Shown piece by piece: positions 1 through 6,540 of a DNA stretch of 16,662 bases; positions within the stretch are counted from its first letter, which is position 1, and each line of letters begins with the position of its first letter. Below the pieces are notes generated by a model. The model did not search any database. It saw only the letters and a list, made by a program, of their open reading frames with translations, and was not told the origin of the DNA. The stretch is from an uncultured Christensenellaceae bacterium (GTDB lineage: Bacteria; Bacillota; Clostridia; Christensenellales; Borkfalkiaceae). A program made the position numbers and the translations under genes. The stretch is taken from the NCBI GenBank assembly GCA_910587825.1, contig CAJUNJ010000025.1:1-16662 (forward strand), given 5' to 3'.

Positions 1-85
1 GCAAGCGTCGAACAGCGCGTTTGAGTGCTTTGTAGAATTGCCGAGCCGGAATATCAGAGCAAGTAACTGTAACAAAGCGTTAGCG
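1..85. other. Window edge, no gene assigned
   Basis: No convincing gene is seen here. A plus-strand frame is open from the left edge to a stop at about 134, but it runs straight through the terminator hairpin at 86-122, so it is more likely non-coding read-through or the tail of a repeated intergenic element than a protein end. Two other plus frames stop at 24 and 33, and either could be the end of a gene lying outside the window. Confidence 0.3.
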
Positions 86-122
86 AAAAAAGTCGGGACT
101 CCTTACGGAATCTCGACTTTTT
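86..122 (-). terminator. Rho-independent terminator after the YdeI-family gene (possibly bidirectional)
   Basis: A 12-bp stem (87-98 with 111-122, one G-T pair) has a second short TCC/GGA stem inside its loop. Read on the minus strand it is followed by a run of T (A at 86-91 on plus), 36 nt past the stop of the YdeI-family gene. The plus strand also ends in a short T run, so it may also stop a transcript entering from the left. Confidence 0.75.
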
Positions 123-157
123 GTCAACATATTTAGAACGTTAAATTGAAATTTATC

Positions 158-718
158 TCACATTGGTTTTAGATTTTTATTAAGCCGTTCTACCATCCAA
201 GCAATTCGCTTTTCGCGCCCTGCATCCGTTTTGGCATCCAAATAGGCTTTAACATACGTTTTCTTTACCGATAATGACATTGCCGAAAAATTAGCATAGG
301 CAGGTTCATAGGCTTTCAATATTTCGGCAAGCTCGGAAATTTGTTCTTCCGTAACCGCCGCAGGTTTCGGAGCATCCCATTGTCTGTTTAGTTTGGCTTC
401 TTCTATTTTATTTCTGCCGAAATCGGTCATAAGTCCACGTTCTTCAAGAACTTTTACCAACGCCTTATTTTTCTCCGACCACTTGCTATTCGCTCGGCGC
501 ATAGAAAAATACTTTTTATAAGTATTATCGTCAATGCTTTGCATTTGTCCGTCTATCCAACCAAAGCAAAGAGCTTCTTCCAACGCTTCGTCTGCTTTTA
601 TCGTTTTCGGGTTACCGTGCTTGCCGAACAAAAGCCAAACGCCGTCAGTAGAAAGACAATTTGCGGTCAGCCAATTTCGGAATTGCGCTCTATCAGAAAA
701 TATCAATGTATCGTTCAT
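158..718 (-). CDS. YdeI/OmpD-associated family protein
   Basis: A 186-aa soluble protein recognised as a member of the YdeI/OmpD-associated (OmdA-like) family, widespread in bacteria and of poorly defined biochemical role; some members are linked to bacteriocin or peptide resistance. Family hallmarks seen are the N-terminal GVWLLFGK segment (26-33), the EALCFGWIDGQ motif (48-58), the YFSMRRANSKWSEKN segment (70-84) and a lysine/arginine-rich C-terminal helix pair ending in RIAWMVERL. No signal peptide or membrane segment. Start is ATG with an AAGG(T) ribosome binding site at 726-730, 7 nt away, and a promoter at 756-784. It is a single-gene unit, closed by the hairpin at 86-122. Nothing in the neighbourhood (toxin/immunity-like genes upstream) proves a functional link. 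Family call is confident, molecular function is not. Confidence 0.85.
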   Translation of the reverse strand: MNDTLIFSDRAQFRNWLTANCLSTDGVWLLFGKHGNPKTIKADEALEEALCFGWIDGQMQSIDDNTYKKYFSMRRANSKWSEKNKALVKVLEERGLMTDFGRNKIEEAKLNRQWDAPKPAAVTEEQISELAEILKAYEPAYANFSAMSLSVKKTYVKAYLDAKTDAGREKRIAWMVERLNKNLKPM

Positions 719-755
719 TAATTTTACCTTGCAAATTACTGTTTATCGCATAATC

Positions 756-784
756 ATTATAGCAAAATTAGAGAGTAAAAGCAA
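756..784 (-). promoter_or_regulatory. Sigma-A-type promoter of the YdeI-family gene
   Basis: Minus strand: -35 TTGCTT (779-784), 17-nt spacer, perfect -10 TATAAT (756-761). Start codon lies about 30 nt downstream of the predicted transcription start. Confidence 0.75.
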
Positions 785-801
785 GAAAAACGGACAATGA
801 A

Positions 802-828
802 AAAGCCGCTACACAAAGTAACGGCTTT
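802..828 (-). terminator. Terminator downstream of the immunity-like gene and fragment
   Basis: AAAGCCG/CGGCTTT stem (802-808 with 822-828), one mismatch, then TAC/GTA (810-812 with 818-820) and a 5-nt loop. On the minus strand the stem is followed by a T run. It closes the minus-strand unit formed by the toxin-like, immunity-like and fragment genes. Confidence 0.65.
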
Positions 829-836
829 CTATTTGA

Positions 837-1029
837 TTAAAGATATACGTCAACAATTATTTCTTCCCATTGAGATTCGCGCGTTAGCACATTTAGAAAT
901 TTGTGACGATACTGCTTGGCTTCTTCAAAGCTAATGGAGAATGACCAAAACGGCTTATTTTTTGTTCTCCTTGCTTTGTTTAATAGCAGCCTGTGCAAAA
1001 GTCTTACTACGAGTGACGACAATTATCTT
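837..1029 (-). pseudogene. Frame-disrupted small hypothetical gene fragment
   Basis: The open minus frame 837-1022 begins with TTG directly after the TAA of the preceding gene and has no ribosome binding site. Only its second half reads like protein (from about 955 down: KPFWSFSISFEEAKQY and on to EEIIVDVYL). The other frame, open from 1029, reads VVTRSKTFAQAAIKQSKEN and then stops just past a run of six A (T at 958-963 on plus). Dropping one A from that run joins the two halves into one continuous small protein of about 60 residues. I infer a one-base frameshift, or a sequencing error in the homopolymer. There is no ATG at the 5' end of the joined frame either. I do not recognise the family. 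Position directly behind an immunity-like gene suggests another small accessory of the same locus. Confidence 0.35.
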
Positions 1030-1508
1030 TTAATTAATATCAAATCATCCTCGTGAACGGAGATATCCGCTATATCTTCCGCCGTGCTTTCATCCGTAAA
1101 TATTACGTAGTATTCACTATCTATACAGTAGTCTTCCATAACTACGCCTTGCATTCCTTTATGAACTCCGTAATTAGCATATTTTTCTTTTTCAGCAATC
1201 AATTCTACCAAATCAAATTCTATAAACTTCTGTGGGATAAAGCTGTCTTTTTTGATTTTATTTGAATTTTTAAATCTTTCCCAATTCGGTATGTTTTCTT
1301 CCTGTTCGTGCCTGTAAAATTCAAGATATTTGCCATTTATATTTACACAAGCGTAATCCCCTATATTCTTTCTGTTTCTGAAACGAACAAAACAGTCATC
1401 TGCTTTTATTTCCAAAATGATTCCTGTACATCCCTTATGTACTCCCCTTTCTGCTAAATCTTTAACTTCAATATTTAATTTTACGTTATCATACATTTTT
1501 AATTTCAT
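1023..1508 (-). CDS. Tandem SH3-like (DUF4926-like) protein, probable immunity protein
   Basis: A 161-aa soluble protein made of two similar halves, residues about 5-64 and 97-158. Each begins with a YDNVKL/FDLVEL strand followed by an acidic stretch and a GVHKG..G motif (22-26 and 114-118), then beta-strand-like segments. This resembles the small SH3-barrel proteins (DUF4926-like) often found as immunity proteins next to contact-dependent or MuF-linked toxins. Start: an ATG at 1508 overlaps the upstream stop as ATGA and has GGAG at 1516-1519, 7 nt away. The frame is open to 1568, but a longer start would overlap the upstream gene more and lacks a binding site. The upstream neighbour is a toxin-like fragment, so neutralising that toxin is the likely role. 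This is inferred from context and architecture. Ends in TAA. Confidence 0.7.
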   Translation of the reverse strand: MKLKMYDNVKLNIEVKDLAERGVHKGCTGIILEIKADDCFVRFRNRKNIGDYACVNINGKYLEFYRHEQEENIPNWERFKNSNKIKKDSFIPQKFIEFDLVELIAEKEKYANYGVHKGMQGVVMEDYCIDSEYYVIFTDESTAEDIADISVHEDDLILIKR

Positions 1509-1939
1509 TTTATTTCTCCAGTGAACGGTGTTGCGCAAGTTATCAAACCTAAAGGATGCATCATCCAACCCGTCTTTATTTTAACATTTCTATTTTTTGT
1601 TTTCAACTCTATTGCAATAGTTAATCTCTGTCCATGTACGTCTAAAAGTTGTAAAGAATAATCGCCGCTCATATATTTTTGCTTTGCCTGTTTTTCATAT
1701 TTACTTTTTAAATTCTCACTATCGTCAATGGTATAACCCCAACTATCAAAAAGTTCCGTTTTCCCTTTACTCTTATCCTGTCGGAATATGTAGCCGACAA
1801 ATTTTTCCAAAGCGCAACTTGCAACCGCTTGCGAAGTCGGTTTTGATATTGAAAACAACATACAGTCACAATGCGGGTGCTGTGGATATAACGGCATATT
1901 GAACGACGGAAAATAATCTCCAGATAATACCTCCCGCAT
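1505..1939 (-). pseudogene. Orphan C-terminal toxin domain of a phage MuF-type head protein (5'-truncated)
   Basis: The 144-residue frame has a YPQHPHCDCM motif at residues 18-27. This matches the Pro-x-His-Pro-x-Cys-x-Cys end typical of phage minor head (MuF/SPP1 gp7-like) domains. It is followed from about residue 44 by a domain with FDSWGYTIDDSENLK, HGQRLTIAIEL and KIKTGWM...TPFTG blocks, which I read as a BECR-fold nuclease-type toxin (DUF6883/PBECR-like). Such toxins are known fused behind MuF domains. The rest of the MuF domain is missing: the frame upstream meets TAA at 1961-1963. The first ATG (1939) has no ribosome binding site; a GGGAGG lies after it, not before. It therefore looks like a truncated remnant, although the toxin domain itself is uninterrupted. 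The immunity-like gene overlaps its stop by ATGA. Exact toxin family is uncertain. Confidence 0.55.
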
Positions 1940-2054
1940 TTTATGTAAACGCGAAATAAATTAAACATATTTTCGCAAATTTTATATGTTCAACTTGTGT
2001 AGAAACAGCTGTTTCGAAAACCGTTTTTTTCCCTTATTAAAAAAATTTCAACAT
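1940..2054. other. AT-rich intergenic region with a perfect palindrome
   Basis: No gene seen. It holds a perfect 14-nt palindrome GAAACAGCTGTTTC (2002-2015) overlapping a second palindrome TTTCGAAA (2012-2019). A weak minus-strand promoter-like pair, TTGAAC then TATGTT 18 nt on, lies between the palindrome and the toxin-like gene. Confidence 0.4.
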
Positions 2055-2089
2055 AAAAATAAGGCCTACCCCTTTACGGAATAAGCCTT
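2055..2089 (-). terminator. ppdK terminator
   Basis: A 12-bp stem (2078-2089 with 2061-2072, wobble pairs allowed) around a 5-nt loop, followed on the minus strand by ATTTTTATG. It begins 56 nt after the ppdK stop. Confidence 0.75.
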
Positions 2090-2144
2090 AAATTACTAAA
2101 TAATGTTGTTAGCGTTTCTTCGAAACACCAAATACTCAATACAA

Positions 2145-4790
2145 TTACTTTCTCGGGTTCTTGATATTCGCTTGTGCTGCCGCAAGACGCGCGATGGGTA
2201 CGCGGTAAGGCGAGCAGGATACGTAATCAAGTCCGATTTTGTGGCAGAACTCTATGGACGAAGGGTCGCCGCCATGTTCGCCGCAGATACCGCAGTGAAG
2301 CGACTTTCTTTCACCCTTGCCGAGTTTAACGGCAGTTTCCATAAGTTTACCTACGCCGACGGTGTCAAGACGTGCAAACGGGTCGCTTTCGTAAATCTTA
2401 TTTGCGTAGTACGAAGGAAGGAATTTGCCTGCGTCGTCACGGCTGAACCCGAAAGTCATCTGCGTTAAATCGTTGGTACCGAAGCAGAAGAATTCGGCTT
2501 CTTTTGCTATTTCGTCAGCAGTGAGCGCCGCACGGGGTATTTCAATCATAGTACCGACTTCGTATTTAAGATTTACGCCAGAAGCTTTGATAACTTCATC
2601 CGCAGTCTTTACGACGGTATTCTTGACGAATGCAAGTTCCTTGATTTCGCCTACAAGGGGAATCATTATTTCGGGAACGACTTTCCAGTCGGGATGTTTC
2701 TTCTGAACGTTGATTGCCGCTTTAATTACAGCCTTGGTCTGCATAACAGCAATTTCGGGATAGGTAACCGTAAGACGGCAGCCGCGGTGACCCATCATCG
2801 GGTTGAATTCGTGCAAATCGGAAATAAGCTGTTTAATCTGCGCAACAGACTTGTTCTGTGATTTTGCAAGAACTTTGATGTCCTCTTCGTCGGTGGGAAC
2901 GAACTCGTGAAGGGGCGGGTCAAGGAATCTTATTGTCACGGGCTGACCTTCGAGAGCTTCCATAAGTCCTTCGAAGTCTGCCTGCTGCATAGGTTCGATT
3001 TTAGCAAGAGCCGCTTCTCTTTCTTCAACCGTGTCGGAGCAAATCATTTCTCTGAACGCGCCGATACGCTTGGGGTCGAAGAACATATGCTCGGTACGGC
3101 AAAGACCGATACCCTGTGCGCCGAATGCCGCCGCCTGCTTAGCGTCTGCGGGGGTATCCGCATTGGTTCTTACGCCGAGCGCCTTATATTTGTCTGCAAG
3201 GCTCATAATTCTGCCGAAGTAACCGGAGTTGGGATCTGCGGGAACCGTGGGAATGATACAATCGTAAATTTTACCCGTGGAACCGTCAAGCGAAAGCGCG
3301 TCGCCTTCCTTGAACACCTTGCCTGCAAGGGTGAACTTTTTGTTTTCTTCGTCCATCTTTATATCGCCGCAACCCGATACGCAACAGGTACCCATACCGC
3401 GCGCAACGACTGCCGCGTGGGAAGTCTGTCCGCCGCGTACAGTCAGTATACCCTGCGCATACTTCATACCTTCAATGTCTTCGGGTGAAGTTTCAAGACG
3501 TACGAGAACGACTTTCTTGCCTTTCTTGCCTTCTTTAACCGCGTCTTCCGCAGTAAACACGATTGAGCCAGCAGCCGCACCGGGGGAAGCCGCAATACCT
3601 TTGCCGACAACGTTGGACTTGTCCGCATTTTTAAGCGCCTTAACGTCGAACTGGGGATGAAGAAGCATATCAAGCGATTTTGCGTCAATCTGCATAAGCG
3701 CTTCTTTTTCGCTTATCATACCTTCGTCGATGAGATCGCAGGCAATTTTGATAGCTGCAGCCGCGGTACGCTTACCGTTACGGGTCTGCAACATATAAAG
3801 TTTTTTGTCTTCGATGGTGAATTCCATATCCTGCATATCGCGGTAATGGTTTTCGAGAGTTTCGCAGACTTTCTGGAACTGTGCGTAAGCTTCGGGGAAT
3901 ACTTCCTTCATCTGCTGGATAGGCATAGGCGTACGTACGCCTGCAACGACGTCTTCACCCTGTGCGTTTACAAGGAATTCGCCCATAAGTCCCTTTTCGC
4001 CTGTTGCGGGATTACGCGTGAACGCAACGCCGGTACCGGAAGTGTTGCCCAGATTGCCGAACGCCATCATCTGTACGTTTACGGCAGTACCCCACGAATA
4101 GGGAATGTCGTGGTCCATACGGTAAATGTTTGCACGGGGATTGTCCCAAGAACGGAATACCGCTTTAACCGCTTCGAAAAGCTGTTCTTTGGGATCGTCG
4201 GGGAAATCTTTGCCGAGCTGTTTCTTATATTCGGCTTTAAACTGGTAAGCAAGTTCTTTAAGGTCGTCGGCGGTGAGGTCAACGTCGAATTCGATACCCT
4301 TCTTAGCCTTCATTTCGTCGATAAGTTTTTCAAAGTATTTCTTGCCGACTTCCATAACGACGTCGGAGAACATCTGGATAAATCTTCTGTAACAGTCCCA
4401 AGCCCAGCGGGGATTGCCCGATTTAGCCGCAATAGTATTAACAACGTCTTCGTTAAGACCGAGATTGAGTATGGTGTCCATCATACCGGGCATAGAAGCT
4501 CTTGCGCCGGAACGTACCGACACGAGCAAGGGGTTGACCTTATCGCCGAACTTCTTGCCGCAGACCTTTTCCATTTTGTCAATGTAGGTCATAATTTCTT
4601 TCTGAATGCCGTCGTTGATTTTACGTCCGTCTTCATAGTACTGCGTGCAGGCTTCGGTAGAGATAGTGAAGCCCTGAGGTACGGGAAGACCGATTTTCGT
4701 CATTTCAGCGAGGTTTGCACCCTTACCGCCGAGAAGCTCGCGCATACTTGCTTCGCCTTCGGTGAAGAGATAGCAATATTTTTTTGCCAT
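2145..4790 (-). CDS. ppdK: Pyruvate, phosphate dikinase
   Basis: An 881-aa cytosolic enzyme (EC 2.7.9.1) interconverting pyruvate, ATP and Pi with PEP, AMP and PPi; in anaerobic Firmicutes it often works in the glycolytic direction as a PPi-linked alternative to pyruvate kinase. Full length for the bacterial family. Domains: N-terminal ATP-grasp nucleotide-binding domain (about 1-340, with GGKGANLAEM at 21-30 and SVRSGARASMPGMMDT at 91-106). The phosphohistidine domain has GGQTSHAA at 453-460: catalytic His458 and the conserved Thr456 that PDRP-type regulators modify in other lineages. The C-terminal PEP/pyruvate TIM barrel has GTNDLTQMTFGFSRDD at 771-786 and catalytic Cys833 in LHCGICGEHGGDP. 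Start ATG has GGAGG at 4800-4804, 9 nt away. It is monocistronic: own promoter upstream, terminator downstream, and no PDRP regulator gene in the window. Confidence 0.97.
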   Translation of the reverse strand: MAKKYCYLFTEGEASMRELLGGKGANLAEMTKIGLPVPQGFTISTEACTQYYEDGRKINDGIQKEIMTYIDKMEKVCGKKFGDKVNPLLVSVRSGARASMPGMMDTILNLGLNEDVVNTIAAKSGNPRWAWDCYRRFIQMFSDVVMEVGKKYFEKLIDEMKAKKGIEFDVDLTADDLKELAYQFKAEYKKQLGKDFPDDPKEQLFEAVKAVFRSWDNPRANIYRMDHDIPYSWGTAVNVQMMAFGNLGNTSGTGVAFTRNPATGEKGLMGEFLVNAQGEDVVAGVRTPMPIQQMKEVFPEAYAQFQKVCETLENHYRDMQDMEFTIEDKKLYMLQTRNGKRTAAAAIKIACDLIDEGMISEKEALMQIDAKSLDMLLHPQFDVKALKNADKSNVVGKGIAASPGAAAGSIVFTAEDAVKEGKKGKKVVLVRLETSPEDIEGMKYAQGILTVRGGQTSHAAVVARGMGTCCVSGCGDIKMDEENKKFTLAGKVFKEGDALSLDGSTGKIYDCIIPTVPADPNSGYFGRIMSLADKYKALGVRTNADTPADAKQAAAFGAQGIGLCRTEHMFFDPKRIGAFREMICSDTVEEREAALAKIEPMQQADFEGLMEALEGQPVTIRFLDPPLHEFVPTDEEDIKVLAKSQNKSVAQIKQLISDLHEFNPMMGHRGCRLTVTYPEIAVMQTKAVIKAAINVQKKHPDWKVVPEIMIPLVGEIKELAFVKNTVVKTADEVIKASGVNLKYEVGTMIEIPRAALTADEIAKEAEFFCFGTNDLTQMTFGFSRDDAGKFLPSYYANKIYESDPFARLDTVGVGKLMETAVKLGKGERKSLHCGICGEHGGDPSSIEFCHKIGLDYVSCSPYRVPIARLAAAQANIKNPRK

Positions 4791-4830
4791 TAAACTTTTC
4801 CTCCAAAAAAATAATTTTTTTTACCTATAT

Positions 4831-4859
4831 ATTTTAATATATATCAAAGATTAAATCAA
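4831..4859 (-). promoter_or_regulatory. ppdK promoter
   Basis: Minus strand: -35 TTGATT (4854-4859), 17-nt spacer, -10 TAAAAT (4831-4836), in a very AT-rich stretch. The leader is about 34 nt and carries the GGAGG site. Confidence 0.6.
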
Positions 4860-4865
4860 GTGTTT

Positions 4866-4897
4866 GCGGAAAAAAATGGAAAATAATTTTAATTTCC
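4866..4897 (-). terminator. Weak terminator of the maf/MreB-like unit
   Basis: AT-rich inverted repeats downstream of the MreB-like stop: CGGAAA near 4897 can pair with TTTCCG near 4866, or GGAAA with TTTCC closer in. On the minus strand the inner hairpin is followed by ATTTTTTTCC. The stems are short, so the call is tentative. Confidence 0.4.
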
Positions 4898-4916
4898 GAA
4901 ATCCGCATACGGGCGG

Positions 4917-5930
4917 TTATTCAAACGCGAGGGCGTCCGTCAATTTGTCGCTTGACAAAATAGTACCCGCCCCTATTACCGCGGCAAGGCGGGGTTCTTC
5001 CGGCATATTTACGGGTATGCCGAGTTTGTCGCGAATGTATTCCGCAAGTCCGTCCATTTTCATAAGCCCGCCCGACAGGTATATGCCGCCGCGCATAACG
5101 GCGGAAGACACTTCCGCGGGAAGCTTTGAAAGCACAAGCGACACGTATTCGAGAATTTTATCGACGTATGTTACGATAATGTCGTAAACCTGCGACGAAT
5201 TGACCGCAAGCGAAGCGGGCGCACCGCTTTTAACGTCCCTGCCCTCGGCAACGGTCATTTTATTGTCGTCGTCCAACAGACTGCCTACGGTGTTTTTTAT
5301 GCGTTCGGCGGTGAGGGCGCCTATTTTAAGATTGCGGTTTTCGGCAAATTCGTCAATAATATGAACGTCTATATTTCCGCCGCCGAGATTTACGTTTATG
5401 CCCGAAATAAGCCCCGCCTGCGAGAAAGCGGCCATATTTGTTATTCCGTAGCCTATGTCAAGACTGAACACGGGCGTGCTTTCGCTTACGGCGACGTTAT
5501 GTCCGAGTACCGCTGCAAAAGGCGTATATGTAAAATACACCCCGCTAATTGCGCACTCCTCTGCCATTTTCTTATACTTTGCACGAAGCTCTTGCGGGCT
5601 TCCGCAGGGAAGAATAAACATAATTTCCGTACGCTTTGCCCTGCGTTTGGTAACTTCCACTTTTTCGAGAAAGTATTCAAGCAGGCAGGCGGCAAGGTTT
5701 TCGTGAACTATGTCGCCTTCGAATACGGGGTTTACTATATGGGTATTCAAAGCCGCCCTGCCCGACAGAGCGCGCGCCTTGTCGCCGTAGGCTTTGACGT
5801 TAAGTCCCTTGACGCCGTTTTCCGTATACTCTTCAACGGCAATGCAGGTTGCCTCGGTTAAAACCGCACCGCAACCCGCCATATATATTTTAGTCTCGCT
5901 TGAACCGAAATCGATTGCAAGTCTTATCAT
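4917..5930 (-). CDS. Divergent MreB/Mbl-like actin-family protein
   Basis: A 337-aa protein of normal MreB length with the actin/Hsp70 fold layout: phosphate-1 loop IDFGSSETKIY (6-16), a region like MreB's IRPLRDGVI (NPVFEGDIV, 67-75), phosphate-2 loop SLDIGYGITNMAAF (156-169) and adenosine motif GGIYLSGGLMKMDG (281-294). MreB filaments guide cell-wall synthesis along the side wall. This copy departs from the family at active positions. The usual EEPMAAAIG is YTPFAAVLG (135-143), removing the glutamate tied to ATP hydrolysis, and DIGGGTTE is DIGYGITN. It could be a non-hydrolysing MreB paralogue or a related actin-like ATPase. mreC and mreD do not follow. The ATG overlaps the maf stop as ATGA, with GAGG in the end of maf. 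In Clostridia maf often sits near mreB, which supports the family call. Confidence 0.75.
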   Translation of the reverse strand: MIRLAIDFGSSETKIYMAGCGAVLTEATCIAVEEYTENGVKGLNVKAYGDKARALSGRAALNTHIVNPVFEGDIVHENLAACLLEYFLEKVEVTKRRAKRTEIMFILPCGSPQELRAKYKKMAEECAISGVYFTYTPFAAVLGHNVAVSESTPVFSLDIGYGITNMAAFSQAGLISGINVNLGGGNIDVHIIDEFAENRNLKIGALTAERIKNTVGSLLDDDNKMTVAEGRDVKSGAPASLAVNSSQVYDIIVTYVDKILEYVSLVLSKLPAEVSSAVMRGGIYLSGGLMKMDGLAEYIRDKLGIPVNMPEEPRLAAVIGAGTILSSDKLTDALAFE

Positions 5931-6478
5931 CCGCGTACCTCTTCAAGCATATTTTTGACAAGCGACACGGGCAACCCCACGACGTTGGTATAACTGCCGT
6001 AATATTCCTGCACCAAACCTTCGTCCTGAATGCCGTAACTGCCCGCCTTGTCCATAGGCGAACCGCCGTCCACGTATGTTTTTATAAATTCGTCAGAAAG
6101 GACGTTGAACTTGACTTCCGTCTTTTCGTATTTTGTCAAAGTTTTGTATTTGTTGCGTACGCACACGCCCGTTATGACGTAATGCCTCTTGCCCGAAAGC
6201 CGTTTAAGAGTGGCAAAAGCGTCGTCCCTGTCTTTGGGCTTGCCTAAAATTTCGCCTTCGAACACGACTAACGTATCGCAACCGATAACAGTTTTTCCGC
6301 TGTTGGAAGCAAACACTTCCGCGCATTTATGTTCGGCAAGCGAACAGGCAATCTGTTCGGGGAAAAACGATATATTCACCTTTTCTTCCGCAGTTGCCGG
6401 AATTACTTCAAAATAATTCAAAATCAGCGACAAAAGCTCTTTACGCCGCGGAGAAGCGCTTGCCAAAACGTAATCCAT
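5927..6478 (-). CDS. maf: Maf-like nucleoside triphosphate pyrophosphatase
   Basis: A 183-aa cytosolic house-cleaning enzyme that hydrolyses dTTP, UTP or modified pyrimidine triphosphates to the monophosphate and PPi; linked to septum/division control in Bacillus. Seen: N-terminal LASASPRRKELL with the substrate-binding S-x-SPRR, CDTLVVFEG with the catalytic Asp and ILGKPKD just after it, GSPMDKAGSYGIQ, and GSYTNVVGLP near the C-terminus. Start: an in-frame TTG at 6487 precedes the ATG at 6478 by three codons, but a GGA 5 nt before the ATG, and GGGA directly abutting the TTG, favour the ATG. The following MreB-like gene overlaps by four bases, so the two are translationally coupled. A hairpin lies only 25 nt upstream of the start, leaving no room for a clear private promoter between. 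Confidence 0.93.
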   Translation of the reverse strand: MDYVLASASPRRKELLSLILNYFEVIPATAEEKVNISFFPEQIACSLAEHKCAEVFASNSGKTVIGCDTLVVFEGEILGKPKDRDDAFATLKRLSGKRHYVITGVCVRNKYKTLTKYEKTEVKFNVLSDEFIKTYVDGGSPMDKAGSYGIQDEGLVQEYYGSYTNVVGLPVSLVKNMLEEVRG

Positions 6479-6502
6479 ATTTTCCAATCCCGTTAAATTA
6501 CG

Positions 6503-6536
6503 AAAAATTTGCTATGCGTAACGCAAGCAAATTTTT
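6503..6536 (-). terminator. Hairpin between the Ppx/GppA gene and maf
   Basis: A perfect 11-bp stem AAAAATTTGCT/AGCAAATTTTT (6503-6513 with 6526-6536) encloses TGCG-TAA-CGCA, with one bulged base. It starts 4 nt after the upstream stop, and the 3' arm ends in TTTTT on either strand. It is a terminator by form, but maf starts just 25 nt beyond it. Confidence 0.7.
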
Positions 6537-6540
6537 GAAT

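Noticed and set aside
2..133. Plus-strand frame open from the window edge
   Set aside because: It passes through a clear terminator hairpin and gives a peptide with no domain character; too short to support a gene end.
1509..1568. Longer start for the immunity-like gene
   Set aside because: It would extend 64 nt into the upstream gene without a binding site, whereas the ATG at 1508 has GGAG and an ATGA overlap.
3657..4793. Long plus-strand open frame (378 codons) antisense to ppdK
   Set aside because: It mirrors the ppdK codon pattern, has no ribosome binding site and reads as no family; a by-product of the coding strand. The same holds for the open frames at 2907-3488 and 2103-2468.
6479..6487. 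TTG start for maf three codons upstream
   Set aside because: The GGGA directly abuts the TTG, too close to act, while a GGA is well spaced for the ATG at 6478.
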